DNA of 64,000 nt from positions 4,533,583-4,597,582 of the forward strand of contig JYIP02000002.1 in NCBI GenBank assembly GCA_001051155.2, given 5' to 3'. This stretch comes from Chrysoporthe austroafricana (Eukaryota; Ascomycota; Sordariomycetes; Diaporthales; Cryphonectriaceae). Of the stretch, positions 47,183 through 59,167 are shown in pieces (positions within the stretch are counted from its first letter, which is position 1; every line of letters starts with the position of its first letter). Under the pieces are notes generated by a model. The model was not told the origin of the DNA and did not search any database. It worked only from the letters and a program-made list of their open reading frames with translations. The translations under genes were made by a program, and so were the position numbers.

Positions 47183-49421
47183 TCAGAGAGACAGCCCTTC
47201 AGACATGACTTGTCTAAGGAATGCGTCAGAGTTCGGCTTTCTGCCGAGAAGAGCCTGCACCGTCTCGGCCGCAGGTCGACTGGATCCGGGCTCCAAGAGC
47301 AGTTTGCGGAACCTCCGTCCGGCATCCTTGTCCGAGGCGTTCCTGGCAAAAACGGTGTCGTAGATATCTGCAGCGATGACTTGACACCTGCATACCATCA
47401 GCTAGTGCTCCAAGTAGCTGTAGTGTTAGCATAGGCCACAGTACTCACAGCGGATATGCAAAATAGCCGACATCATATTTCTTGAGGATATGGCTGAACG
47501 AAGCCTGGCCCCATCCGGGATCATATTGACCCTCGCCGAGCGATATTCTCATAATGTCAGATTTTGTCGAGTTCCAGAGCTCAGTCGTGTCTATCTCCAT
47601 TGCTTCCTGTGTGCTCGGCGGTGAATGGATCGTAAGGTCGAATAGAGCCTGGTGAATCTGCCGCATCATCAGGTTCGCCCTGAAAAGCCATTTAGTGCGA
47701 GTGACTCCCTGAGCAATCTCCAGTGGCAGCCCTCCAGACAGCACAAAAGCGTCGCCCTGCTGCTCTGCCGGGCAGCCGACCAGAGAGTAATGTTTTCCAA
47801 GTCGCATGAGCACGTCGACATCCCAAGCCCAGTTCTCCATTGTCACACTGGGAATCTCGACAAAGTCCCGTGAATGCTCAATGCCATACTTCGTCGAGGA
47901 GACAATATTGTGAACGGCATGGCCCAGCTCATGAATCAGTCTTTTGACGTCTTTATGTTCGAGCAGGAATGGCTTCTCCGAGGAATCCGGTCGGCTAATG
48001 GGGCAGATCACCGTCGATATGCCGTGATGTCGCATTCCGCAAGCGTCAACGAAAGGCCGTGGAATAGCCACGTGCGTGCCATTGCTGTACTTCCCATCTC
48101 TAGCGAGAATATCGAGGTACAGATAACCCAGAAATTCGCCACCTTCTGGTGCGCTGTTGCGTACCGCATAGATGAACACCTCGTCGTGCCACGCCTTGGC
48201 GTCAGGCAATCGTACGAAGTTGAGGTCAAAGACATCTTCATAAATATCGAGGATCCCCCGAACGGTGTGCCAGAGTTCAAAGTACTCTGCAAACCTCCCC
48301 ATGTCAAACGAATAATGTTCCTTCTTGCAACAGTACGAATAGTGGCTGATGTCCCAGGAGAACAGCTGGGGCAAGCCTTCTAGATCGAGGTCATGGCTGG
48401 AAACTGTCTCGTTGCCTCGAGACTCTTTTAATTTCATCCGGCGGAGCATTGTGAGCTCGGCTTCGTGGAGGGGCTGAAGCTTTTGGCGCAAGGTCTGCAG
48501 CGACGCGAGGACGTCAGCCGCGCTGTCAGCCATCTTGTCCTGCATCCTGACGGCAGCATGATTTTCATATCCCTGCAGACGTGCGATCTCGTCTCTCAGA
48601 ACGATGATTTTTGACAGGCGCCCGACATTATCAGGAAAGCGATGCGCGCGCGCGAACTCCAGCTTCCGGCGAGTTTCTTCCTGGACAGCAGAACGGTAGA
48701 CTGCAGTGAACGTGTTGCCTTTCAAGGGCACCCGAAACAGCTGTTGGCTCCCTTCAGCACCGGTCTCGGCGATGTTGCAGGGTGTCGTGCTCGTCTGCAA
48801 GGTCTTGAGAACATCTTCGGGCAGCCCAGCCAACTCGTCGTGGGCGCACCACACTGCACCGTCGTTTTCCTCCGTGATGGCCTTCAGAGAAGCAGATCTG
48901 AGCTCGTTCAGCTCTTCCGAGGCTACCTGTATGCGTTGACGAGTCTCGGGGGAAGCAATGGTCGCTCCTGCGCGGACGTGTTCTCCGTGCATACGGGTCA
49001 GGAGAACTCGATCCTGGGCATCAAGAGCTTCGGTCGATGTCCCAGTCATTACTCGATGATGAACAGCGCTCACAAGGTCGGCAACATCAGCACGCATCAG
49101 ATTGGTGGCTTCTGCTGCCGAGATGAGGTTCTGGGCCTTTCGTGCGGCATCCCTCACTCTCTTATCCGGAGACGCCTGGGCCAGCACTGTCCACAGAATC
49201 GTGGTACGGGAGGCCGAGTAGTTATGGTCGTCGACCAAGGGCCGAACAGTGTTGGCGAAAGTGGCGGTCTCTGGTGTGACATTTCTGACGAGGTTGTCTC
49301 GCAGTGCCGCGTGGCGGGCGATAAGGGCGTGTGTCTCAGCGAGGACAGACTCGGGATTGAGGCCGCCAAAGTCCGGCAAAGGAGGCAGACGATCCAAGCC
49401 CTGTTGCTTTGGCTCCGTCAT
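47183..49421 (-). CDS. M3 family zinc metallopeptidase (thimet oligopeptidase/saccharolysin-like)
   Basis: Exons 49421-47449 and 47387-47183 (725 aa); the 61-nt intron (GTGAGT donor) is in frame. Without it the protein would stop early at YFAYPL. The zinc motif HELGHAVH is present (HExxH plus the family's downstream His). The third ligand region DFVEIPSVTMENWAWD follows, as does the C-terminal YDVGYFAYPL typical of M3. These cytosolic enzymes cleave short peptides, finishing protein and proteasome-product turnover. There is no targeting sequence, so it is probably cytosolic. The C-terminal exon (ADIYDTVFARN) is conserved in the family and supports the splice. Confidence 0.93.
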
Positions 49422-50567
49422 CGTCGGCGTGCGTGGCGGGGCCCTTCATTTACAAGTCTGTTCGCTGTGCCTTGTGGATTCTTGCGAGACCGGGTGCAGG
49501 CCTGATGAGAAGACAAGGACATGGCTTGCCAAGACCAGGCCTTAGGAGGGTCGCGAGGAGAGCCTGCCGTGATAGAGGCACTGGTGCACGGCCGACGTGC
49601 ATGGGACTCGCTGCAAGAATCCTGATCATGTGGATACGTCTTGAATGACCTCCTCGAAGGAGGTTGGGTGCGTCAGGCAGTGTCCGGGACGCGTACCGCA
49701 GTATCTCTTACCAAGATTTCCGGAAACTAAGAGAGGATGCAGTAATCAGGTCGGAGCCGTTGCCATGCTCATGATTGCGAACCTCTGTCTCTTGTGTAAG
49801 CGGGTCGGCATCGTGAGCCGATCTCTGGTGAGACTGTTACCTCGGAAGATACGCAGTATACTGATGATACATGTGGCACCCCGGCCTGAATGCTGAAGGT
49901 CAGCGGACGCAGCGTACGGTATCAATAGTCCGTAGTCAGTCCTGCAGAGATGTATTCAACACACCACACTGATCACCGTTCGTAGTGAAATCTCGTGGCA
50001 TCACGCTGCGATGTTGTTTTTCCGGCCAGAAGTGAGGTCGGCGGGGTCGGGTGTGGGTGCTGATCTACAGCAAGGAAACCCCCCTGCCCTGTGTTGGATA
50101 TGGGCCCCTGTCCCGTGCCCCCATCCCCAACCAACCCCACCAACCCCACCCCGGCCGTTTTGCTCTTCCTGACCCTGCTGCGTGCTGCCCAGCCCCTCCA
50201 AATTCCTCCTCCACACACAGAGTAATACATCGCGACATCTCATGCGTGGGCGGACATTCCCAACCACCGGTATTTCATGCCGCGCGGTCGGCGGCACACA
50301 CCATGCCGTGATGGCCTATTGAGCTGGGTAGGGGCTCTGAATGACCTCCACATGCCCGTCCTTTTCTGTTCTGCTTGTGCTTGTCGTCGTTCTTCCCTCT
50401 CTCTCTCATCCCGCTCCTTCACTACGCTCATCATCGTCGTCGTCGTCATTCCTTCTTAAATAAATATATCGAGGCTAGTCTATCAGATTGACAATCGTCT
50501 CCCTGCCTTACCATTTTTATAATTCGCACACGCCTTTCATCTCATTTCTGATTCGAGGGGTGACAAG
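49422..50567. other. Divergent intergenic region
   Basis: About 1.1 kb between the M3 peptidase and the Ser/Thr-rich gene. CT-rich stretches at 50385-50450 precede the latter, as is common in fungal promoters and 5' UTRs. No gene was seen. Confidence 0.55.
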
Positions 50568-51269
50568 ATGCGCCCGTTCAGTTTGCCCACGCCTCTCCCC
50601 GGCTTGCTACTCCTCGCCGCCTTCTTGTACGAGCCCTCAAATTGTCTGCCAGTCGCAGATGCGGAGGTGGAGGTGGAACACCACATACATAGATTCCATG
50701 CTCTTCGACCCCGAGAGACGTACTCGATAGTGCCTATTGGTGGTCAGAGCTCTACGTCAACAGAACAGGCCGCAACCACCGTCGTCGAGACTGTCACTCC
50801 GACCCCGAAGACGACCACAGACAAAGTCACCGTCACAGCCACTGCTAGCGATACCTCAGCAACGGAAACAGTCACCGAGACAGAAATCTCGGTCGTCTCG
50901 ATCACGCCCGCCACGGTGATTGAGACCCAGACAGTCACCGACCTTGTGACCTCCACCACCTCAACCTCGACAACCTCGACAACCTCGACCTCCTCGACCT
51001 CCGAGACGTCTTCGCCTACGAGTTCTTCCTCCTCGTACACAACAGTCAAACCTTCGACGACTACCGCCTCAGCCAGCGTCACCTCTGTCACCTCTGAGTC
51101 GCCTTCCCCATATGCCACCTCGACCACCCCTTCGTCTGTCGTGAGCTCCTCGACCCCGAAACCTTCCACCTTCATCACCAGCCGAACCACCTCGTTCGAT
51201 GACGGGCAGTGGCACACAACATATCCTGCCTGGAATGGCACGTCGGCCTATCGCGTCATTAGAAGATGA
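50568..51269 (+). CDS. Secreted Ser/Thr-rich protein
   Basis: A single exon of 233 aa. A hydrophobic N-terminal signal (PLPGLLLLAAFLYEPSNC) is followed by a short His-containing segment and a long Ser/Thr-rich region. That region has repeated T-V-T/E-T-V-T phrases and runs of STTST, typical of heavily O-mannosylated wall or mucin-like proteins. There is no hydrophobic C-terminal GPI signal; it ends TSAYRVIRR. No enzymatic domain is visible. It is likely exported and wall-associated. Confidence 0.7.
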   Translation: MRPFSLPTPLPGLLLLAAFLYEPSNCLPVADAEVEVEHHIHRFHALRPRETYSIVPIGGQSSTSTEQAATTVVETVTPTPKTTTDKVTVTATASDTSATETVTETEISVVSITPATVIETQTVTDLVTSTTSTSTTSTTSTSSTSETSSPTSSSSSYTTVKPSTTTASASVTSVTSESPSPYATSTTPSSVVSSSTPKPSTFITSRTTSFDDGQWHTTYPAWNGTSAYRVIRR

Positions 51270-53054
51270 TCGCCGTAAGGCCCGGTGCGGAGGACTCGTT
51301 AAGTGAGGACAGACTCGGTGGAGATTATGATAGATGAGAAATGACTACGCAGTAATGTGTAATGATGTATCATTACTCGTCTTATGTATGAGATAGGTTC
51401 AGGACACTATACACCATGTAATTACAACCAGGAAAGGACCAAAGGATAGATCACTATGGCCTACGCAAGTATGGAGTATGCTCCTGAGCAAGCTCCATAT
51501 CGCTTTGAAGAAAGAAAATTGACAGATGGAAAGGCCTCTAATGAATAATTCTAATGAGAGATGCCTGTGCTCTTCAAGATGCTGATCGGTTTCTAGCAAT
51601 GATATGCTGACCGATGAGGGCTCCACAAAAGGATGCCATAAAGAGGGAGATGATATAATATATACGCAGGAATGGCAGGACACAAACGGAGTACCGCGAG
51701 GATGGGCAAGACTTAATATATGTTTATATTTCAATACAGATGAAGAAGCACGAGCAGCCTAATCTAGCGTGTTCCGCATCCAGCATGCCTTCCGCGAATT
51801 GACAAGATGAAGAGAGTAGCAATGGAACGCAGCACATGAGTGCGTAGATGCGCTGCTGGAGGTGCTACGAAGTGGTTTCTACAACTTCAATGATCAGTGA
51901 AATTACAGCCTTTCTCATAACATGATCCTTTGATTATGCTTTCCTGGAGTCGCCACCCTCCCCGAGATCCTGTCTCTATCTGAATGACGTGATACCTGTT
52001 ACTATGAACTATCGTGGTGAAAGCAGGAACTATCACAAGAATGCCCGCTGTGTTTTTATCGTTTCATGCTGACTTTCGCCCCTAAAACAAAGACCTCCCC
52101 CCCCCCAAGGCGGATGTCCTTTAGACACTGGATGTGGGCCTTCATCGTGGCGTGCGTAGCTGCGCAGATCGCCTTTATCCTTCAGTATTATATAGTCGGT
52201 TTTGGGTACCAGGTAGGTCTTTGTTGAGGTCGTTTAGAACTGAGGAATACAAGACTTTGCTTGGTACAAGGCCAGGGGGGATGAATTCTCAGGTCCACAG
52301 TCTAAGATGCTTAGACGGAATGCAATTTCAGACAAATGTTGTAGTGTTATTGACAAGGCCTAGAGGCACGGCCAAGACTGATTTGCAACCAAAATTGTCC
52401 GGCAATAATCCCCTGTTTCAAAATGCTTCAGGACCAGATCGAGGATCTGAATGTCCTTCATATAATAGGCCGCTGGCGTTTAATAAATAAATTTAGGAAC
52501 TAAGCTTTACTCGCTCGTTTGCTAGACTTGAGTTTTCAACAGGAAACGAGATCTTGTAAAAAGAAATAATTAAGAAGACATACGGCACTTGGGCTTTGGA
52601 ACACAGTGGGCAAAGCATGAATGTGTCGACTCGTGATGGCGGCTGTGTAGAATGTGATTGACAATAACGCCTCCCAGATAGACTGCGACGGCCTGCAGAG
52701 CCGTCGTCCTACAATGACCCCTGATTCTGGTTCTCAAGCTTTCGTTCATAATATATATTGATTGACCCTAAATCAAATCTGCTTCCTTTAATAGCAAACT
52801 CGATTTCGTTGTCTTTTTTTATTAAGGTTAAGTTAAATTAGAGGCTATTCACGGCTCTAATAGGGGACGAATAGGTCTGAGGGGATACAATCACACGGCA
52901 GGGCAGCCGTCGGGCAGCTACGCAAGACAGGGCTGTCTTTTGCGAGCCGCATGAAATACAGGGGGCAAGGAAAAAACAAGTCGTAGCATGGGTATTTACA
53001 TAGGTCAGACCTCATTATCATTCCCGCTCAAGCACAGCGTGAGCGCGCGACGCC
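51270..53054. other. 1.8-kb gene-free stretch
   Basis: AT-rich, with short frames only; a 118-aa frame at 52134-52490 shows no motif. It probably holds two 3' UTRs. Confidence 0.55.
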
Positions 53055-54473
53055 TCAGTACTCCCCGATGCAGGCCAGCATCAACCTCTCGTAGTCACCG
53101 CTCGTCTCGGACTTGATCCTGCGGGCGAGCTCCTTCCCGTAGCGCTGCTTGTACGCGCCCTTCACGTTGGCCATGTTCGCCTTGTCCCAGTGGCTCCGCA
53201 CGACCCTCGCGACCAGGAGGTGGTCCTTGGTGCCGGCGCCGGCCATGGCGTCCTCGAGCAGCATGGCCTGGTGCATGTACCGGTCGATGCCGCGGCGCAG
53301 CTGGAACAGCAGGGCGTCCTCCATGTGGCCGCGGAACTCCTTCTTGATGACGGTCTCGAGGTCGCGCGCGTACTTGAGCTTGTACTCGTGGGCAATCGCG
53401 CGGATCTGGTTGTCGTTGCGCGTGCTGAGGATGCTGCACACGCGCATCTCGTCGGTGCCGAGCTTGCCCTCGGTCGCGGCGTACAGCGCGTCGACGTCGC
53501 GGTCGACGTCGGCCTTGATGACGGGCACCGAGTCCTCGGCGCGGGTGGCACCCAGGACGATCTCGAAGTGGCGCTCGGTCTTGAGGCTCAGCTCGTCCTT
53601 GACGGCGGCGACCAGGTCGCGGCGGTAGGTCGCCCGGTACGCCGACTTGATGGCCTGCATGTCCGCGTTGCTCCGGCCCAGGAGCACGTCGTTCAGCACG
53701 TCCTCCTTGGTGCCGGGCCCGACCATGGCCTCGTACAGCAGGTGCACGTCGTGCTGCAGCGGCCCGCGGGCGATCGCCACCAGCCCCTTCTCGAACCAGC
53801 CCGACGTCTCGTTCTCGAGGTCGGCGACCAGGTTGCGGCGGCTGGGGCGGGCGTAGGCGTCGACGATGGCGTGGATCTGGTAGGGGTCCTTGTCGGCGAG
53901 CTCGCGGATCAGGGTCTTCTCGTCGGTGCCGAAGCCCTTCATGGCCTTGCGAAGGGCCTCGGCGCAGGGCCTCGGGTCCCAGTTGGGGATCTGCGGCGGG
54001 CCATAGCCCGGTGAGGGTGGCGTCGGGTACGACGCCGGCGGGGGCGCCCCGTATCCGGGCGCGGGCGCACTATAGCCGGACGGCGGAGGAGGAGGGGCGC
54101 CGTACTGGCCCGGCGGAAGTCCTTGCGGCTGGGGGGCCGACGACTGGTAGTAGGACTGCCCACCGGTCCCCGGGGGCATCGGCGGCGGGGCGCCGTAGCC
54201 TTGTGGAGGCGGCGGCTGGCCGTAGGGTGCCGGCGGATACGGGCTGTGAGGAGGGGCGGGCGAGTGGCCGCCGTAGGGATGCTGGCCTGGAGGAGGGGGG
54301 CCGCCGTACTGGCCCGGCTGCTGGTAGCCGTACTGCCCCTGTGGTGGCTGTGGGGGTGGTTGGCCATAGTAGCCACCCTGGGGGGGTTGGCCTGTGGCGC
54401 ACGTTAGCTTCTCGGACGGACAGGAGAGGACGACGAGGTGCTCACCGTAGGGAGGGTATCCTCCGTAAGACAT
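53055..54473 (-). CDS. Annexin with Gly/Pro/Tyr/Gln-rich N-terminal extension
   Basis: Exons 54473-54446 and 54391-53055 (454 aa); the 54-nt intron falls just after the ninth codon and is GT-AG. The first 155 residues or so are low complexity with repeated YGAPPP/QYGxPPP phrases, as in annexins VII and XI and fungal annexin XIV. Four annexin repeats follow. The Ca2+-site loops are MKGFGTDEKTL, MVGPGTKEDVL, EGKLGTDEMRV and MAGAGTKDHLL. Annexins bind acidic phospholipid in a Ca2+-dependent way and act in membrane trafficking and repair. The protein ends ACIGEY. Confidence 0.95.
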   Translation of the reverse strand: MSYGGYPPYGEHLVVLSCPSEKLTCATGQPPQGGYYGQPPPQPPQGQYGYQQPGQYGGPPPPGQHPYGGHSPAPPHSPYPPAPYGQPPPPQGYGAPPPMPPGTGGQSYYQSSAPQPQGLPPGQYGAPPPPPSGYSAPAPGYGAPPPASYPTPPSPGYGPPQIPNWDPRPCAEALRKAMKGFGTDEKTLIRELADKDPYQIHAIVDAYARPSRRNLVADLENETSGWFEKGLVAIARGPLQHDVHLLYEAMVGPGTKEDVLNDVLLGRSNADMQAIKSAYRATYRRDLVAAVKDELSLKTERHFEIVLGATRAEDSVPVIKADVDRDVDALYAATEGKLGTDEMRVCSILSTRNDNQIRAIAHEYKLKYARDLETVIKKEFRGHMEDALLFQLRRGIDRYMHQAMLLEDAMAGAGTKDHLLVARVVRSHWDKANMANVKGAYKQRYGKELARRIKSETSGDYERLMLACIGEY

Positions 54474-56202
54474 GTTGTCGGGTGGTTTAAGTTGGGGCTA
54501 TTGGTTGGTTATCGGTAGGCTAATACTATGCGAGGTATGTTGAAGGGCCTGTGCAGGATGCTTAGTGAGATGGGTATTGACAATAAGCGAGAATGGAAGA
54601 TGGAGGTTGCTGTCGCGGAACGGGCAAGTGAAGGCAAGTATTTATCGATTCACCGGCCGCGTGGTCGTCATCAATGATTGCCCCTCTGGGATGAGCAGCT
54701 CAGGTTTTTATTTAGTTCCTGCTCCTCAGGCTGACGTTCCCCATATTCCAAGCTTGGCGACGGGGCTGTGTGCGAAGGTACTATGCGTTTTAGTCGAAGG
54801 CAGCTCGCCAACCGCAGCCATCTCTCTCGGCGACCCGTGGGACCCCCTGCTGGTGGCCACTGCTATGACGAGTGCAGGATTGAGTGACTGGCTGGCTGAG
54901 TTCCGAGTGCCTTTGAAGTCCAAGAAAGAGAGATGGTCTTAGGTGCAGGTGATACTGATGTGGCTGTGTACCGATACTGAATACTGTGGCATAAAGCCCA
55001 AGCCCAGTTACTTACAGAGCGCTGAGGGATCCAGCAGGGCCTGACAGGCCGGGCTTACAGTGCCTCCGTGCCCCTCTAGTTCCCAGGCCTAGCGCGCAGA
55101 CCCACCGCTGGGGCTGATTATGACGTGCCTGAGAACAGAACATAGCGAGACAGCCCTTCTGTCAGCTTCTTGTCGGGTCGACCGGTGAGACTCGCGGAGA
55201 GTCTTCATCTCTGCGCATCTCGGACCGTATGGAACTCACCGGGCATTCGCTGGCCTCCCAGGCCGAATGCTGTGGCGCGAAACGTCACGTCACCAGCGAG
55301 GATGCGCCACGCAGCGGACGCAGGCAGTGCAGCGCATGACCTGCGCTACTGTGAGAGGATGAGCAGGATGGCAATGGTGGTTTATCGCCATGCCGCATGC
55401 GCCCGCCCGCCCGGTGGCGGGCTCCCTCTCAACCTTGGGCCCGCCACACGGCCCGATCGGTCGTGTCGCGGGTGTGTGGGCCCCCGTCCAGTGCAATCCT
55501 GCCGGCCCGGCCACGCCCAAAGAAAGGCACAAAGGTTCCTGACCCGTCACATCTGGGGTGGCGTGTGGCGCACGGGACGAACGGTCTGAAGGCACTGGGC
55601 GTTCGTGGGGGTTCCAGCCGTTGCACTGGGGTTGCTGCAGCCGTCATGTGCTACGTACGGCGTGCAGCCGGGGCGAGCGAGTGAGCAGTGACGGAATTTA
55701 TAAGATGCGCGCTCTACACGACCCCCGGTTTGATAGAAGCACTCTATTTGGAATCCTGCGAGGCCAATTGGGAAGCCGTGAGAGGAGGACGGGATCGAGC
55801 TAACCCAGCCAGGTGGTGTGATGCAAATTAGAGCCGTGGTTCGGCCCAGCGCTGACGCCGGTTTGACTTAATTGCCGCTATTAAAGTATAACCTGCTTGA
55901 CAAACAGCCGAGCCAATTGCTAGCAAACAGCGAAGCTACCAGGCCGCGCAGAGCGTAGTGGAGGGGGTTATACTTATACATCTTATGAATTTAATATGAG
56001 ACCAGCCCCGATTTGGCTAGACCAGGGCACACTAGCGCAATTTATCCAAAATGAGGTATAAAAAGCAATAAGTAACAACCTCTGACTGAACCCGCCTTGT
56101 CCGCTTCCTTGCTAACCCTCACACCCCCTTGCAGATTCCTCCCCTGCAGCTGCAGCTCAGGGCAGTCGTGTGACAGGCCTGCCAGACCTGAGCAACAGCC
56201 AA

Positions 56203-56305
56203 GAGAAAGAGAAAGAGAAGGAGAGAGAGCGAGAGAGCGAGAGACGCACACGCACACGCACACGCACGCACGCACACACACACATACACAGAGAGAAAGA
56301 GGGCG
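56203..56305. repeat. Compound GA/CA microsatellite
   Basis: GAGAAA- and GAGAGC-type units pass into CACACG and CACACA units, then back to GAGA. Confidence 0.9.
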
Positions 56306-56677
56306 AAGACTCTGAGACACCACCTCGACAGCAAAGTATCCTCTCCCGAGACATTATACTGCCGGCGCCTCCGCTGCTGTGCTTAGGCCGCCCTGCCTCG
56401 GTATCACTTCGGGTCGAGCAGATCCGCGCCTCACTCCTTGTCTGCATCGCCTCGCGTCTCGGCCGAAAAGCACCAGCGCCAGCGACAGCATCGCGTTTGC
56501 CTTTCTAGCTTCCACCCATCCTCGCGACGAGACCGGCTGGCCACCACTGTCGACCTGGCGCGGAGTGGGGCTCGTTCTCGCTCTCGTTGGGACGACGAGC
56601 CGGAAGGAAGCGGAGGACCGCGCCGTCGTGACCTGGGTGCCGCTCTGGGGTCCTACTCGCCTGCTTCGCCCTGCATT

Positions 56678-56714
56678 GCCCTGCCCTGCCCTGCCCTGCC
56701 CTGCCCTGCCCTGC
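56678..56714 (+). repeat. CTGCC pentanucleotide array
   Basis: About seven tandem CTGCC units lie roughly 60 bases before the ATG of the zinc-finger gene. Confidence 0.9.
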
Positions 56715-56774
56715 TTTTCCACCACAGACGACAGCGCTGGCAGCGGCTCAGATCTGCGTGGCAGGGGGCCGAAA

Positions 56775-59167
56775 ATGGCATCGACTGCCCCCACCGCCAC
56801 AGCGGCCGCGCCTTCCGCGCCGAACGGATACGGACACGGAGGGGGACCCGGACCCGGACCCGGACCCGGCCCTGGATACCGAACCGTGAACACACCCAGC
56901 GAGCCAGCAGACGGCCCACGATCCAGGCCCCTGGAGTCACCTCCAGCCCGGATCGTCTCTGACATCCCTGCCGCCGTCTCCCCTGCAGCACCAGCACCTG
57001 CACCTGCACCTGCGCCAGCGCCAGCGCCAGTGCCAGCGCCTGCGTTGTCGCCTCCGCCTCCCCTGACCAACGGCTTCGGAACCCATGTCGTCAACGGGTC
57101 TCATGGGACCGCCACTGCTCGTCCTCCGCCTTTGCCTGCTCTGCCCTCGCCGCGTCAGGACGCCCCGGGCACTGGCATCCCGTCGCCTGCCCTCCGCCCA
57201 GCCTCTGGCTTCCCTTCCCCTGGGAGAGACCGAGTTCACGCCGAACCCAAGTTTATTGATGACCGCACCAGGATCACCTTTGGCATCCAGCAGGCCCTCC
57301 CCGAGGCCGTGAGGCGGTCGGTGCGCGACAACTGGGAGAAGTGCCTGCTGGGCTCCGACTTTCACCAAGCCTTCATCGTAAGTGCGTCCCCTGATGCTAC
57401 CCCTACACGCTGCGCCCAGGTCGCTCACGCCAGATCAGCTTAATGCCAGCATCCACCATGCCACCCCGGCCGCGATCCAGCGCGGGATGCGCGACTTCGG
57501 CCAGGCTATGATCCTTGCCGCGAAGGACGAGATCATCGACGCCATGACCACCGCCGACTTGGACAAGATCGCCGCCCGCATTCTGGACAAGGCCAGTGAC
57601 TCGTTCCTCGACCAGGCCCTCGAGAGACGGCTCAAGACCATCGAGGCGAAGCGTCTCATCAACGCCCTTGCCAGGGCCGAGCGTCTCGGCTACGAGCCCA
57701 GCGATGTCGAGGAGGAGGATGCAGGACAGCCCGCGCTCCCACCTCCCGCCCCTTCTCATCCGTCATTGCTCCAGCAAGAGCAGCCTCTGGCCGCCGGGCC
57801 GTCCTCGGACCCCGCTCGCTCCCCGTCTGCGCACAACGACGCTCCGGCCATTTTGCATTGCGGCATCTGCTTCCGCCGCTTCAGTAAACAGTCGGCATAC
57901 ACCTATCACATCAAGGGCAAGGTCTGCACGCGGTCGCCAAGCTCGCCCAACGGCTTCAAGTACAGTTGCCAGCACTGCGGCCAGGGCTTCACCACGGTCG
58001 CGGGCCTGCAATATGTAAGTAGACTCTCATCTCCCGGGGGGGGAGGGGGGAAGAAGATCAAAGGGACACCGAGAACAAACCAACCTTGGCTCTCGACTCC
58101 TGACTGACTCTCTCCTGCAGCACAATACGAACAAGGTCTGCGGAGATTTTGAGGAGCGTGCCAGTGCAAGGCCCGCACCCGCACCCGCACCCGCACCCGC
58201 ACCAGCCCCCATGTCCACTCCGGTAGCCGTCAGGACGGCTCCCATGGTCCCCTCCACCCCATCTGCCGCAAGGACCGTCTCGCCAGTCTCGAAACCCATG
58301 GGCACCCCGGGTCTCACCGCGCCCGACGGCTCTATCGCTGACCCCTATGCCCACTTATCACCCGAGCAGCTGGCCGCCATGCAGGAGGAGCTTCGGGAGG
58401 CCGAGTTGAAGTTCGGCGAGCGGATGCGTCAGGCCAATATGACCCTGAACGACGCCGAGAAGAAAACGAGGCTCGACGCGCTGGCTAACTCCTTCGGCAC
58501 CAAGCAGTCCCTCATCAGGAAGAAATACGGCGTGCGGCTCCGGATGCGTAGGACCAGGGCTGAGATCCAGGCCGAAAGGGACCGCATGCAGTATAAGACA
58601 GCAGCTGAGCTGCAGGCAGATTTGGGGCTCCCGCACAACGGTCCCGGACGCCCCCTGGCCTCCAGCTACCGACCTGGAGGGGATGCCGCTCCCAAAAATC
58701 AACCGAGGAATGACAACGACACGCGCGCAGCTGCGCATGGCTGGGCGACCGTGAACCAACCAGCAGGGCCTGGCGTGACCCTGGCGTCGTCCTTGCCGGT
58801 TCCCGAGCCGAAGATCGAGCACGTCCGCGAGGTGGGCATGCACGCCGGCAAGCGACGTTTCAGCGGAGCCGGCGACCTCCCGAACAACAAGCGCACCGCG
58901 TATTCCGAGATGGGTGGGCTGGCCGGTGCGGCGGCTGACGCGGAGACTATAGATCCTACGCTCCCGCCCCCGCAGGCCGTCGAGCCCAAGGGAAAGGGCA
59001 CGGCCGAGGAGCCGATGGCGCTGGATGATAGCGACTCAGAGGAGTCGGACGAGGAGTCGGCCGATGAGGACATCCCAGCCCAGCTGCCCCCGAGCGTCCG
59101 CCAGAGCCTGCAGCGCTCGAGCTCTGCTGCCGTCTCGCGGCCCGGCTCAAGCTCTGCCGCAGTATAA
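56775..59167 (+). CDS. Paired C2HC zinc-finger protein
   Basis: Exons 56775-57377, 57439-58014 and 58121-59167 (741 aa); introns 61 and 106 nt are in frame. The N terminus is Pro/Ala/Gly-rich, partly encoded by GGACCC and CCAGCA repeats. A conserved helical domain follows (IQQALPEAVRRSVRDNW to LINALARAERLGYEPSD). Two tandem fingers come next: CGICFRRFSKQSAYTYHIKGKVC and CQHC-GQGF-x-HNTNKVC, each C-x2-C-x12-H-x5-C, so the last ligand is Cys instead of the usual His. The second finger is split by an intron exactly before its His. The C-terminal part has a helical, charged region (QEELREAELKFGERM, LRMRRTRAEIQAERDRM), nuclear-type basic KRRF, and an acidic DSDSEESDEESADED tract. It is likely a nuclear regulator; targets are unknown. 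Confidence 0.85.

Larger units (their letters stand above)
54474..56774. other. 2.3-kb divergent intergenic region with simple repeats
   Basis: No convincing gene. It holds GA- and CA-type microsatellites (56203-56305) and a CTGCC pentanucleotide array (56678-56714), which probably lie in the promoter or 5' leader of the zinc-finger gene. GC-rich chance frames occur on both strands at 55170-55680. Confidence 0.55.

Noticed and set aside
53190..54014. 274-aa plus-strand frame
   Set aside because: Antisense to the annexin repeats, with no motif of its own.
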